64,000 bases of DNA from Apostichopus japonicus. Taxonomy: Eukaryota; Echinodermata; Holothuroidea; Aspidochirotida; Stichopodidae. Within the stretch, counting starts at the first letter, position 1. The number at the start of each line of letters is the position of its first letter. This document shows, piece after piece, positions 35,403-50,178 of this stretch. A program made the translations under genes and the position numbers. The stretch spans positions 13,626,678 through 13,690,677 of the forward strand of contig NC_092579.1 of assembly GCF_037975245.1 (NCBI RefSeq). Direction: 5' to 3'. The notes under the pieces are model-generated. The model had not been told where the DNA came from and did no database searches. It was given only the letters and a program-made list of their open reading frames with translations.

Positions 35403-35478
35403 CAGCCTCCACCGGGATTCGACACCCGCGCCTCCCGCTTTATATGCGGACACCCTAACCAGTTATGCCATGGACACT
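35403..35478 (-). repeat. tRNA-derived SINE or tRNA pseudogene
   Basis: On the minus strand it reads TGGCATAACTGG (A box, 35459-35470), an arm CCGC-ATATAAA-GCGG and a B-box-like GGTGTCGAATCCC (35414-35426). The anticodon loop would give ATA, which animals do not normally use, and the B box has an altered TG. It is therefore a derived element. A further GGTTTCGAACC-type sequence lies just upstream (near 35495-35510). Confidence 0.65.
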
Positions 35479-35566
35479 GATCCTATGTCCAGAGGGTTCG
35501 AAACCAGTAAGAAAGGTCGTCTTTCCACTGTATAGGCCGGATATCGAAAGAGATACTTTGGACAAC

Positions 35567-35567
<1 letters not shown>

Positions 35568-35597
<30 letters not shown>

Positions 35598-35702
35598 GGC
35601 TATATATATATAGGCTATATATATATATATAGGCTATATATATATATATAGGCTATATATATAGGCTATATATATATATATATATATATATAAATGATAT
35701 AG
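35568..35702. repeat. (TA)n array punctuated by TAGGC
   Basis: TA runs are interrupted five times by AGGC, giving a higher-order TATAGGCTATATA pattern of variable period. The interruptions probably stabilise the array. Confidence 0.92.
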
Positions 35703-36960
35703 GCCTATATGATTTGCATAAAGTTATAAATGGAAATAGCAAGTGTGAAACACATGTCTACAGTCGTATGTTGATTCTACGTTCACATATAGCCTTAGTG
35801 ACGATCGTGAATAAAGTCCATGGGCCATTTGAGGCTCTTGCCGTATGTAAAACAGATCGCGTAAGTATGACCAGGGAGATATATTTGTGTGGGCATAACT
35901 TCTCTACCACACACTCACAGGCAAACTATACAAGCCAACGAATATACTAGATTTGGTAAAAGGTGAAAACACGTCGAATCGTTCACTGTTCTTCATTAAA
36001 GGCCTAGTCCTTTTATAATAAGGGGAATACATAAACGAAGAATGGAGCTGTTTCACTTCAAGTGATGAGAAAGTAAACAAAATCGATCCATCGTTACAAG
36101 AGTTTATTCAGAGAGTGACGTCGTTTACATTGACAAGTCGATATAAAGCCGTGTGCAGTGTCGTTATACCAGCTCGTCAGCTCATAATAATGGAGTGTGC
36201 ATGTGTATGCATTGTATGCTATACACTTCTGTATATACGCATTGAAGAAAAAAGGTTCTCTTTTTTTTTCTAGAGAGATTGACAGTTTTACAATGAAACC
36301 CACTCTATAGAAACCACTGATGGGAATCAGCCCTAAAGCTACCGTATAAGACAGATATTCGCTGGTGCATGTGGTTAACAACAATCACGGGGTATACCCT
36401 CAAAACACCTCTATAGTACGATATGGGGGGGAAATTTAAAACCTTTTATTCAAATGCGAACCGAAAACATGTCATTGATGAATTTGAATGAGAATATTAC
36501 TTGGAGCGATGTTGGTAATAGTTCTTATCGGGAAAGATTCCCGCGGTGATTTGTAACGTCATGGCGTACAAATTTCTTAGGTTTCTAACGTATATATACG
36601 CAAGCGCAGACGGCCAATCGTACAACATTTATGGTGACTAAAGTACACATTATACGCACGCATATGACGACATCGGGTATCCATATATATACACGTAGTT
36701 TCCAATACAAAGGTTGCACTTTACCTTGCAGACAAACCCACATGTGGCTAATTTCACATACTTTAACAATAACGCAATCCATTACTAACATGCATGTCCA
36801 CCAGCCTACATGCTGGTCCTATATACAAGGTTTGCTTCTATATTACAAACATCCCTTTGGTCCTCTAGTTTCCATATAAAGTCCAATTAAGCAAAGTCCA
36901 AAAAGTAAAGGAAAACAAAAAAAAACGTGAACCGCAAATTTTGTATAGATTAACTTGCAG

Positions 36961-37031
36961 TGACGTCATCACTACTAACCACGCCCATTGAACTTCATCG
37001 TGATCAGCATGGACTGGACACCACGATACCA
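36961..37031 (+). promoter_or_regulatory. CRE / CCACGCCC cluster and candidate first exon
   Basis: A perfect CRE (TGACGTCA, 36961-36968) is followed 10 bases later by CCACGCCC (36979-36986), an EGR/KLF-type site. An ATG at 37009 follows (MDWTPRY plus two bases) and runs into a consensus donor, CA|GTAAGT. This could be a promoter with a short first exon on the plus strand. No partner exon was recognised downstream. Confidence 0.25.
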
Positions 37032-40000
37032 GTAAGTCCAGTTTCTAATTATTATTTTCTTTTCCCTTCTTTTATAGTTATTTTTGATTTCACCACCACC
37101 ATAATCTAGCCCCATTTATACTAAGTTCAGTTGAATCACCCCGGCAATCTGTCTCCGTGTATACAAACAGTTTTTAGTTTCGAGTTAAACATTAAGGTCT
37201 CTAGATGGAGTTTGGTCCCAATATAAATGATAATATTTAACGTAACTTTACTTCTGACCACAATTAACAACGAGCTTCAACAAATAAGTTAGATGCCCTT
37301 TGCTTCCTCGTTAAAGTTTGTTTACCAAGTTATCAATTTTTCAAAACCAAAGTCGCTCCTTTTAATTTTAAATTAAGACAGTGCGTATATACGACTTAAG
37401 TTAATGGTAAAATGATAACAGGAAAATTACGAAATGGTAAAACCTATACACCAAAGATAGTTAGACCAGAGAGTTGTTAAACGAAACATAAAAATTTAAA
37501 TTTAAAAAAAAATGGAGGGGGGGGGGAAGCCTACAGTTAAGATGCAATAACCGACTGAATTTAGAAAATAATTCCAAAGAGTGAAAATTCGGTCTTTGAT
37601 ATGTGTCCACAGAAGAATAAAATAACTTCCTCCAAACAAGCAACTTTTATGTCACGCAAGTGCTTTTACCTTGAAATTGACTTCTCACAGACATTACTGT
37701 GTCAGTGCAAGGGGAGCATTGGTTACAATGTTATCATATTTTATATTGGCTGAGAGAGGAGTGAAGTATATAAATGAGTGAATGTTGCTCTAATAAGAAA
37801 AATCGATCACTGCAAACGCACTCAGTACATTCTAACGTACATTATAACATTGAAACATTCCATACATAACCCACAGTAAACCAAACAACAAAACATGCAC
37901 TATTTTAAAAGAAGTAATCTTGTGAAATCGTTCTCTTCGGGGAGGGGATGAAAGAGAGTTAGAGGTGGAGAGAGCTGGGAGGGGAGAGTTGGAGGGGACG
38001 GACGGGAGGGGCTTCGGTTTCCTACAACTTCGATCAGTGTCCACATGCATGACGACTTTTCCTAAGCTGGTTAGTGGCAAATTATTACCGTATTGCCGAA
38101 GAACACTAAACATATTGAAGGGGTAGATAAAATTGAAATATCTGTCAAAACGGGCGGGCTGGAGGTCAACTTTCAAAACATAGGACCTGCTGTCCGCATA
38201 TCTTATGTTCCATCACCCATGCTGTTATAACACACGATATATACATGCACGTATAAGGTCAATGAAACTTTAAAATTGAGCAAGTTCCATCTTTTTTTTA
38301 AAAAAAAGGCATCTGCTTGGGGTTTCATTACTTAATATACGTGACGGTATTCAAAGTCCGAAATAGCACAACTTTTAGCTTGTGGGCTCGTGACCAAAAA
38401 TGTGTTTTTTGTTTTTTTTACAATTTAACCATAAACCTTTTCTGGTTCCTCATATTTCTCATTACCCCCGTGAAACATATACATACTTTCACACTACTAC
38501 ATTTTTCACAAACATCAACATCGGTTCATGGTAATTACCAAACTATCCTCAACCCTGACATAAGGTTCTAGTACGGTGACTACGGTCACGATACTAAGTC
38601 TTGGGCGAGTCCACCGCTTTTACTCAAATGAATAACTTTGTACGCAGTTATATATATCTTTCGTATATATGAATTATCATTATGCAACTGTTAAGCGTAA
38701 ACAACCAGCAGATTTTTACGGCAAGAACAACTCCGTCGCGATTCTTGTAGATGCCGAAATATAGTTTATATAGAGTAACCATTTTGTAAACGTTTTGGAA
38801 AAGTAAAACATTAGGAATGAGGGTGGAGGGAGGGGGCTGTTGAGGTGCACAAACGGAATTCGTTACAACGATCCCAGTTTCATGAATATAACTGGAGACA
38901 GACTTGGAATACAACAAATGAGTACACTAAGTATATTATTCCCGATTGTATATGAGTACAATCATACAAGGCACTATTAAGCACGTGTACAAATACGTTA
39001 GCTAAATGCCCGATAGTATATATACGAGCACCAATCCATATGGGTTTCATAGGTATCACACTTTCTGTGATAAAGTACCATCGTCAAGAGCGAGAGTATA
39101 TCACTTGGAAGGGGCGGAAGGGGGGGGGGGGCTGTTCCTTATACATGGCTCGATATAGCGTTTTTTTTTCGAAACCAGTGCTCTCCGAGAAATACGTTTT
39201 GCTCTCTTTTGTGTGTACGTTCCTCCTGTGTTGCATACTATAAGGTGTTTGTATATAAACATGTTTGGAAAACTAAAATAAAACACATCAATTTATGGAT
39301 TTTTATGTTGCCTTTATTATGGAAAATGTATACTTTGGAAACGCTGTGCCAATATATATACTTTACAATACACGCTACATCTGCAGAGCGCATAATTATA
39401 GATGGTGTATAGTTAGTTTCATTTCGTTATCTTGTGACTAGAGAGAGATAGAGAGAGCAGTATACCATGAAAGTTTAAACGGTGGTAATTTGTGATTCTT
39501 TAACGTTTTTCGGATATCCGAGATCCTCAATGAATACCCGGCAACCTCGATAGCTAACAAAGGTTTAGACCTTGAAAGGTGTTTGTATGGAACAATACAA
39601 TGTTAGTGGTATTGTTCGCACGATCGATGAATACAAGCCTCTCTATAGAACAAACTCAACCAAGCATGTGATACCATTGACGACGGTTGCAATGGTCCTT
39701 CGGTTGGACCTGTAAAGAATTTTACCTTCTCCGCGAGGCAGAGGAAAGAGACAGACAGAAAGAAGTATAGAAAATCCATCCTTATACTTAAAACTTAAAA
39801 CCACGTTTTGTGTAAATCCCCAGAGAACGCATTGCGAAGTTAAAAGGGCAAAGAACGTTCCGACCACAACAGCATTCGAGCCTCCCGTAAGCGTATGGAA
39901 TAAGGATGGCCGACAACATATAGGAATGGAGGTAATCGCTGTCAATGCGGGGGGGGGGGGGGGGTTAGGGATATCTTTCCCTTTCCCCTTTCTTGTGGCC

Positions 40001-41826
40001 TAAAAGTTTAATTGTCTTTCTTCATGGCTAAATAGAGCGCTCCCCCTTCTAGAGAAAAGATATTTACCGTCGTGCGTCGTTCACCATAAATAGAATATAC
40101 AAAATGTTGTTACAGAAAGTACGCGGTCGAAGTATGATAATCATTTACCAAACAGTATGGTTATATGAGACAGCACACCAGGGGGAGTTCTCCCTTCATG
40201 CCTCCATACATCCAATATCACCCCCTCTCCTGCCCCCTCACCCCCTCTTTTCCTTCCCTACACTTCAACCCACACCTTCCGTCTCCCAATTAAGGTTAAT
40301 TATCCATGATAAATGTCAATCAAATTAACATTTCCGATGAAAGCCCCGATTCGGCGTGTTTGACACAGTTTTGGAGTCTCGTCATAGCCTTTCATAATGA
40401 TATCCACCAATTACAACACTTCATCCCCATTCCATAAATACTTAGATGTAATGGGAAGTATTTTACGCTGGTACATCCCTCCCATAGAACGAAACGCGCC
40501 ATTCCAGTTCACGATAAGCCATATTCATAGCTATTGCCGCCTTTTCTTTTTCGTACCTTTTTTGTTGTTGACACGACTGGCATACACATAGCGTTACACC
40601 TGAGAGCTATGCATGGTATAGCCGTATATATGCAGCATTCGCAAGCATTAATTCTCCTCCTCTGTTGTTGTATGTTAGATATCTATCTTACATATACACC
40701 AACCATATCAGCAGAACCCGTCAATGCATGGGGCGAAGACCAAGTTTGACATAAAACGGAGACTGTCGTTTGTCACAAGTCAAGTTTGTGATAAAAATCC
40801 ATCTTGACATACCGGTCTCACTATCTGGCGTTGCTTTGAGCCTCAGTTGCGATAAAATATGCGGCATTTACCCCTGTAGTAACGTCTCCTGCAGTTTGCG
40901 GTGTCAAGCAGTTCCTTCGCCTCCATAGGCATTTCAATTGGGTAACAAATATGGCGTCCTTTCTCGAGGCTGCTGGTTATACTGAGGAAATGTTTAACCG
41001 TTGACGCGGTTCTTCATATCCACATTTTCCACACTATAGATATCTATAAATTTCTGTGGCGGTTTTGAAAGGCTTTGGTGATAATATAAATGTGACGCTG
41101 TCGTCAACGGGTCTGCTTATATAGGTCTACGGTCACCTATGGACTCTCATTGTCCTAATCACTCTAATATAGACATTAGAAATCATGAAAATAGCTGCAA
41201 CTCCCATAAAAATCCATCAAAGATTGACATCATAGTTTTATTTATGAATAAACATTAGCTAATTATGCACATTGACGATGTAAAGGAATGACTGCCTAAT
41301 ATTCTGCTATGTTATTCCTTTGTTTTTACAACCTTCGTTTCAAGGATACTGAACACAGGTTTGTGGCCTAAGGCGATTTATTAAAATAATATATTGTCCT
41401 CTTTGCAAAGAGGAACATCACCTTATTCAAATGATACATGTGGGCTTGTAATTAGGGCTTAACTTATTAAGGGCAAAATAAAGATAACAAATTATGAGTG
41501 CAACACTCCACGTCATAGTTTGCATATATTTAGTGGGCTTCCCAGATTTATCAAAAACTTCAACTACATGTGTGTACGTTGGAAACGAAAAGAGCTATTC
41601 GAAAAATGTCAACAGATTTTAAATGAAATTATCACACACAACAAATGCACTGAATATTGGGTAAATTGGCTAGGTGTCAGCAGTACTTAAACGATTTATT
41701 TATTGTGAATAAATTATATACGTTATTATGTAAATTATGTACGGTATAATGAAGCAAATACAAAGCCATTTGAAGTTCTGTTTTTTTTTTAACGTATAAG
41801 AGCAACCATACAAGTGCGGTTTTCCC

Positions 41827-41888
41827 CTCTCTGTCTTTCAGTCTCAAACAAACATTTCTCTCTGTCTTTCAGTCTCAAACAAACATTT
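41827..41888 (+). repeat. Exact 31-bp tandem duplication
   Basis: Two identical 31-base copies (CTCTCTGTCTTTCAGTCTCA onward) lie head to tail. The absence of differences points to a recent event. Each copy contains CTTTCAG, a potential splice acceptor. Confidence 0.95.
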
Positions 41889-42259
41889 TCAAAGGGTTTA
41901 TAAAGCTACCCTCAAGTGCATTCCTTACCATTAAACTATAAGAGCCAACAGTGTCTATACAATTAAATTAATTTCACCATACTGACAGTTAATTAACGAG
42001 TAAATAATAGCTCAATTCGATTGTTAAATAAAGTCGTCAATCAAACGATTATTATCATCAATCACGCGTTAAATAGAGACGGAACATTATCTCAAACTTT
42101 AAGCACAATTTTTGCATTAAATTTCTTGAATGGAAACCTGACATCCTTCAAGTCCCCCCCCCCCCCCACTAAAGCAAGGTAAATGAGGAGTAGGCAAGAA
42201 TCAATTTGTTACTTTGTGTATATTCATGTCATTTTGTACCCACACACTTTTAATATTAG

Positions 42260-42334
42260 CATTATACACCTGCATATGTATCATCATTATACACCTGCAT
42301 ATGTCTCATCATTTTACACCTGCATAAGTCACAT
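42260..42334 (+). repeat. 25-bp tandem repeat, three copies
   Basis: The unit CATTATACACCTGCATATGT plus five bases begins at 42260, 42285 and 42310. Copies 1 and 2 differ by one or two bases; copy 3 has a few more changes. Confidence 0.9.
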
Positions 42335-43539
42335 CACATGTATAGGCTATACAAAAAATAAATAAATAAAACTTTCCACGCTTAAACCATTATTGGCAAT
42401 GGACATTGACCGTTCAACCTAATGAGATAGTTTGTTATGGATAGACCACCAAGAAAATCAATAAATCGGCATTAGGACGTTATCATAATTAACTCTTAAT
42501 CTCTAATGTCTTAAATATTGCAGAGAGACAGACAAATGAAAACCAAGTGACAGTAACTTTGAAGTAACTCCTCGAAATCAGATGAAAGGAGATTTAAATG
42601 TTTTTTATTTTTAAATACCTCATGAAAAATACTATTCCCTCGGTCATTTATTTTTCTTATTATTATTCTCCTTGTTCTTCTTTTAATGTGCAACCTAATT
42701 CTCATAGATTTATCAGCAAAAAAGTGGTTATGAATTTAACCGTTAATCAGTTATTGCTAATTGGCTTTGTTTAACAACAAAACACTTTTTCAGTTCACTT
42801 TCACCTCTCTTCTTCTCTTTCAGAATGAACAAAATATAGCCTTCTATAACCAGTCGTTCGCTTGCAGATTAAACACAATATAACCTCCTGTCACCAGTCG
42901 CTTGTTATATTCCCAGCTGAATATCTCAGGCTAGCGTTACTGTCCTTACTGTAACATGTGTTATGCCATGCATATTCGTGCCATAGCCAAGAAGTAATAA
43001 CTGAGTATATACGGGATAAACCATACACAGTTTCTACTGTTATAACCCTACACTATACATGAAAATCGAATGTATGTTGAACACACTAACGAGTATTAAA
43101 TATATTCCTTTATCTGTATCGACATTGTCAGAATTATAACACTGCATCATATAGAAATGCAAAGCACGCGTTTAGTTTATAACCAACGAAAGGGACGTCA
43201 GAGGAAACATATTTCGAGGTACTTTTAGTTTTACTATGTTTTTTCTTCTAACCCAAACCAAAACATATCCTGGCATATTCCTATAGCGTGCGAACATGAT
43301 GCATCACGTGAAAACCTTTACTTCAAGAACGCCTATAAATATATTTCCTTCTGATCGAAAATAGAACATCCACATCATATTAAAGGGACTATACATGTAG
43401 TGAGTGATGCAGAAAGACATATCGCCCTGTATGATACATCTGTCTGTATCACCATGACAACAACGAGAATCGTCAGATTCTCCAAAGCTAGAACCCTTTA
43501 AAATTATTAATCTTCTACCTAATACTTACGCAATATGTT

Positions 43540-43595
43540 TTATATATATATATATGTATTATATATATTATAATACATATTATATAGATATATAT

Positions 43596-43660
<65 letters not shown>
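43540..43660. repeat. (TA)n microsatellite with TAGATATA variants
   Basis: About 120 bases of alternating TA with a few GTATT and AGATA interruptions at its left end. Confidence 0.95.
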
Positions 43661-43662
<2 letters not shown>

Positions 43663-46600
43663 TGTACATTATACATTTACATATGTTTACAGTAGAATAC
43701 AATCATGGGTCATGCTTATAATTTAAATAATTTATTAACGTTTAACGAATATGTTGAGAATATTCATTCAGTCCACTTGACTTTACGACTTGCTTATCAG
43801 AAATTTATCACAAGAGAGGACAGAGTCCGGTAGAGTATAGGACTGCAGAGCCGTATGGTATACGGCTATGGAGTGTGATCATTATGTGTATTCAGTGTAT
43901 AGTATACGTATATCGCCAAACCAAGACATCCGTATATAAATCCATAGACAGTTTGGAAGGCCGTTTACCTCATAGTGAACTGGCAGCTTCCAGGGATCAT
44001 GAAGTTTTTTCTCAATCCCGATGACAGAGTAGTATAGCAACGGTCTTCAGATGGCCGGAAAGTACTTAAAACACACGATATGCAACGATATAAGGTCAAT
44101 TATTTGAGCAGTACAGCAAACAATCGGAAAACCCACCATCTGTCACTGCAATATAGGAATGACACTCGCTTTGAAACTGAAAATGCCAGATATATATCGC
44201 CTATATAGGACAGAGGAAAATTTAGTTTTGTCGATGAAAAAAAGAAGAAACTATATAGGCTTATCATCCTGGTGACGTTTGCAATCAATTCCTATACGTG
44301 CCGTTTTACAAGATTCAACATTTCGAAAGTTGACACGTATATGTAAACCTGAAGTGAACTTGAAGCAAACAGGTCTGATGTCATAAAAAAAAGAATGTTA
44401 TATGGTTTACTTTACTAAAAATGTAAAATTAACATCCAATTTCGCACTTTAAAATAGGGATTCATCTCAATATGAAAACACTACAGTAATTGGTATACTT
44501 TACATCCCCCTTAGGAAAAAATTGAAAATTATATATCCAATCCAAGGTCAATTGAAAAATAGAGAGAAACAAAACGTTTTGCTGCCGGCATGCAACTATG
44601 ACATCACAGCTGTTTGCCTCAAGTTCACTTATGATACAAATCTGAGAAAATATTAATTACCAATATCTCAATATCATGGTATTTATAGGAATTGCGCGCA
44701 AATTTTATCAGGATGATTAGAACTAGAATGTGTTTCCCTTTCATCAGCCAAAAATATGTTTTTTCCTTTGCACTATCCTTTAAGGATGTGATAACGATTC
44801 TTTGTTCACACATGGAGGTTTCTGTTTTCTCCATGGTTCTCCATGGTTCTCCGTGGTTCACAGCAGTGATCGAAATAGCGAAGCTATACGGGGATTCGGG
44901 TTGAACTTTTCCACCTTTAAAACTGGTGTGTTAATCAGTCTCGGAAGCAGAAAACGAAACGTTATCACGAAGAATCGACGGCAAATATACATCAGGTGAC
45001 TTAAACATATCAAAATACGGGATTAGACCTATTGTATGCATAATTTACCCCCTTCCTGGCCACAGCCCAAGAGGGAGACCTTTAACACATCCCTCCCCCT
45101 ATTCCCATTCAGCCCTATACCCATACACACAAAAAACGTTATTATTAGCACAACCTTGCGTGTAGATCTCATTTCTATATATCCTGAATACGCCTCAAAT
45201 GCACCATTTTCACGACCAAAAAATTATGTAATTGTTTTATGCATGATGGACGAACCCCACCCTCCCACCTCCTACAGAAATACGCCCACACCATGCGCCT
45301 TTCTAACAGCTTGGATCCGCCGCCCCTGAGTGTATACATAGGGGAGGATACACGCTCTGTGACAGGTGTTACTATACTATACTAACGGCCCAGCGTCTAT
45401 CGAACCTATATGCCAGGTGTGCTGTTGCGGCAGTATATACTACCCTGGTTACCCCGAGGAATGTCAGTGTAAGGGAAATAACTTTAACCAGAGATTGCTG
45501 TATATATTATATCCTATACGTAATCCAGCTGTCTGTACTATATTCATCCGCTTGTGAGTTCTAATACGACTACGTCACCAGTGTCTGCAATGTAACAGCA
45601 GTATTTGACCCTGTCATCATGCGTCCTAATTTTTGCTCAACCTTCAGGCTAAACGAAAAAAGTATAAGATCAGTATACGAGGAAGCCAATGACATCAATC
45701 TCTGGAAATATGTCGCAAGTAGGCAGTTTGATATTATATAATTCACCAATATAAAAGTGCAGTTGACGACCGAGAATTTGTGATCCTTTATAGTTAAGAC
45801 ATACCTGATCAAGTGTTCATTAATTGTATACACAGAAACACACGCACCCCACACACACAAACAAACAAACACACACACACACACAGAGCTTTAATTTAAT
45901 TAAAACAAACTAAATTGAACACAAATTATGACTGATCATTAGAAAATATTGTTTTAATCTAGTTATATAAAATATGCGACCAAAACAACATCAATTGTTT
46001 TCATTCATGTAATTGTAAATATATTATATAGGCTATACGTGTAACATACATGGTTAAAGGTATATGTAACAGCAAAGGTATGTAGTAGGTATGTAAGAGG
46101 TATGTAATATATATATACAGCCGCATACAATTTGGCATAAATATTTTTCAGAGAAGTTACAATGATATCACATCCTACTTGAGAAATATTTGAAAATACT
46201 GGCAATAATTAATTCAGTCCTATTAAAAACACTTTTCGGGATATGAAAACAACTCAAATGACTGCAATAAATTATTTAATTAACAAGAAAACTAGCATTT
46301 CATTATCTTTTAAGATATATATTGTATGATACATAATAATATTATACGTTGTACAACACTGTATTGTTTTAAATACGATTAAACAACTTTATTTTATTTT
46401 GCAAATACATTATTCTGCTAACAGAATAATGCATGAACGTTAACGAATGAGAATTAATTTTGTTTAAATCATAAAAAAAATCATTACTATAGCTGGTACA
46501 TGGAAATATCACTAAAGAAGTAAAAATTCTGCCCTGGATTCCAAATTCATGTATAACCGTACTTTATCATTCATGTTAAATCTAGAACATGTCGGTGCCA

Positions 46601-49600
46601 AATACAAAGATGTCTTAACAATATAGGCCTACACGAAATTGTTAAACTATCCTTCTAAATGTTGAAAAAAACTTATACTTTTGCCGCCACTTTTCGAAAA
46701 AGCTGAATATTGAATAACATATATACTTAATGGGTTAAAACTCTATAAGTAATGTGCAAAAGTATTGACTGTTTATCATACAGTTACACGCTATTATATA
46801 GACCTACATTAAAGAACATTCTGAATGCACATGGGTAATTATATGCGCAAGGGACCAATTATATACTTAGAATGGAGATCGCGTTTTGTCGGGGAACTTT
46901 TCCCCTATTCTCTATGTCCACCTCTCTCTCTCTCTCGCTTATCGTTTCCATTCCCAATTTCAGCAATAACTTCGAGTAAGGAAACTAAATCGCATTGGGT
47001 GCACTTTCTATCAGGGTTCGTGGTTACAAATCGCTCATGATATACTACTCAGTATCTCTGTTCACGTTTAACCCCCTGCCTGTATATGCAGGCAGTTGAA
47101 ACAGAGCAGCTGTATAGTTTGTTGTGTCTCAGACGTATTGAGGCAAAAGTACCCGAAGGTATCCTAACTTGTAAGAGAATATTCAGTCTACTAATGAAAA
47201 AAAAAACACCACTCCGTGCCCAACCCGTTTCCTTAGGATCGTTAACATGCACTCACATGCCCTCCCCCCCCCTTCCTCCCCACACACACACAAGACCCCT
47301 GTACTTCGACAAGACTCAAAATTTTGGGTGTTTGCTAGCTGGATTTCGCCATTTGCCAGTAGCCAAAAAAAAAGGCGAAGTTTTCTGCCAGTAGACTTTT
47401 AAGTTCATAAACACATAGACCTAGTGCGGCGGTTAACAATCATCAGTGACAGATTCGGCATGATCTCTGTACCTTAATATAAGCCCTTTATTACTGCTTA
47501 ACCCAGTAAATCAGAGCCGTACATCGCCGTATATATTTCTATCTATATGGCTCTGCAGTAAATATTAGTGGGCTGCCCGCATCAGCCTGTACAGTATAAC
47601 TGATATATATAGGCATTCAGGAAAATGCCAGTGAGAACCATGATTTTAGCTATTGTTGATGTTTTAGGCGTGCATGCATCTGTGACGTATATATTGTTAT
47701 CGTTACCCATGGGTACCAAGTTTTAAGTTAGTTGCTTGTCAAGGCATTCTACTTGTGCTTCCGTGTACCTCCATTTATGTTTTTCTCACGAATCTAATAT
47801 GCTATACATATTTTGCAATGCATGGGGAAATTTAACAAATTTCTAAATGGTCTCAAGAATGTTATATGGTATAAACGGAGAACCGTCTATATACGAAATT
47901 TGTAAACAAATTTTGTAAAGAGTAAAACACAATATATTGGTTACGCAATCCCAACCGGGCGCAGCTGCCTCCCCCCCCCCGGATCTTCCCATGTAGACTG
48001 TTGTGCCCCTCCTTAAACAATTGGTGCCCTTCCCATTAACTCAGAATTCCTGGGTATACGAGCATGCCTAAGAGGTTATACAGGAGCTGCATCACAAGAT
48101 TGTCAGGATTAAAATATGATCTGTCGTCATTTCCGGATATTTAGAAATCTCAAGGGTTTTTTGAAGTTACCAGTCAATCTATAAACAATCGTTTCCACGA
48201 ATTTTGTATACGGACAATGTCTTTAAATTACTCATATATATTCCATCTTTGAAGACGTTTTAAATATTTCCGCCCATGAATTACATTGTGAAAACGACGT
48301 CCTGTTTACACCGAAATCTGTAAAATCGTCTTGATAAACAGATGTGATGCTTTCCTCTGTATGATGAAATCATTAAATTATCAAAGCATATGCGTATATA
48401 CACCTAAAATACCAAACATACTGCTTCACGTGCACAATTATGATGAAACCGTGTAGAATGAGGAAGTTGCCATTTATCTAAATGGCAACTCTCTGGTAAA
48501 ACAAAGAAAGTTCATATTGGGATCTCACCTATATACGATTTTTAATTCCCTATTTTCTTTTTCTATTCATTCTCTGATTTGAACACTGATGCGACTGTGT
48601 TAATTATTAAGTATACCATTGTAGGTGGGCGTCCTGTTTTACGTCACTCGTCTGTGTGATATTTATAATCGTTATTGATTGTGATAACATTGGTAATAAT
48701 TACTCATTACAATGACGATATAATAATAATTATTAGCAGCCATTTGCGTTATTTTTAAAACTAACAGTTAGGCCTATATGTATATACTACAGATACGTGC
48801 TTTCTCTTTAGCCTTCTTCATATTTCTTATATCTTGTTAGTTTTGTGTGTATATATAGGTATATGTATTGTATGTATTAATTTATTAAAATTAATATTAA
48901 TAAAAGAAACATTTTTGTTAAACCAAATTACATAAATGAAGTTCGTTTTGGTCTCACATCCCTCATTAAGTCTTATATGACATATGAAAACCATCATAAT
49001 TTCATCTTTCACGAAAGACATATCCCGTCTGACTTAACCTGATGGGTTTATATATTTATTTTGGGGGTCAAAGAATCATTCGAGAGAAAAACAAACGGTT
49101 TTTTGTTAAAACTAAAAGCGATTCAATCATCCTTGCAAAGCTATCGTTCCGAGTATATATACTTAAAGGAGAGTAACAGACCCAAACTATCATCTTTAGC
49201 TTATATCACATGCAGATCACCTTCGTTAGGAACAACTCCCTCAAAACAGCTAAGAAAAATCATGTTTCAGTTTGCGAGTTATGTTCCAATAGTTTAAAAG
49301 CAGTGTCTGATACCTGTCACTTTGAAAATCTGTGATGTCATAGCACAACCAGGATCTGAAACCAGTTAACTTTCTCTTGGGTGCGTTCTTTCATTATTTT
49401 TTAGTTTGTTTTTTGAAGTATAGAATGTGGACAGGTTTTACACTGAAATCCATTGCATCATTAAGCCAGGCTATACGAATTTTCATTATTGCAATACCCA
49501 AGACTCCATTACAGAAAAGAAACTGATAGTAATACATGAAGAAGCCAAAAATAGAAAGCAAATGCAGCACATGTGACTCGATGACGTCATACTTAGACTT

Positions 49601-50178
49601 GATCAAGTCTTCGGCCTTGCGTGTGAAGGAACATTATATCTGCAATATCTCTCAAATGCATATGAAATAAGACATTTTCTTAGTTGTGTCGTGACGTTGT
49701 TCATTGCAGTTATCTCCAAATCTTTGTTTCTGGCCAATTTATAATTTCTAAACTCGGGAAAGCGTTTTCCCGTTTTGAGTGGTTGTACATCATCGATTTT
49801 CTGGATACCATTGTTGTATGTACTGATAACATCATAACAGCAACATATATATATAGCTGTTAAGTGCGTGCGTGCAACTGCAAAAATCTAGGTCAAACAC
49901 ACAGTGTTTATATACAGTTCAACGTATAACAAGACAAGTTATTCTTTCATTTCTTAGCTCTACGTACAGTCTTTCGCCATTGGTGACTTTGGTGCTATTC
50001 AAAAATATATATATATACTATTCTCCCCTTTGAAGAAAGGGTAAACAATATGGAATAAAACAAGGTGGAAGTCAGTAAATAACGTAACATTATATTAAAA
50101 AACATTAATGACTTAATGATTTCCGTTGTTCAGGTGTCATCAACTTTCTGTCTTTTTCTTCTTGCTTTATTTTTCTTT

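Noticed and set aside
40951-41004. 17-codon ORF MASFLEAAGYTEEMFNR with a good start context
   Set aside because: Too short to support, ends at TGA with no donor before it, and no partner exon is visible. It might be a decayed exon.
42260-42334. CRISPR-like short repeat array
   Set aside because: The repeats are directly abutting with no unique spacers, and the genome is eukaryotic.
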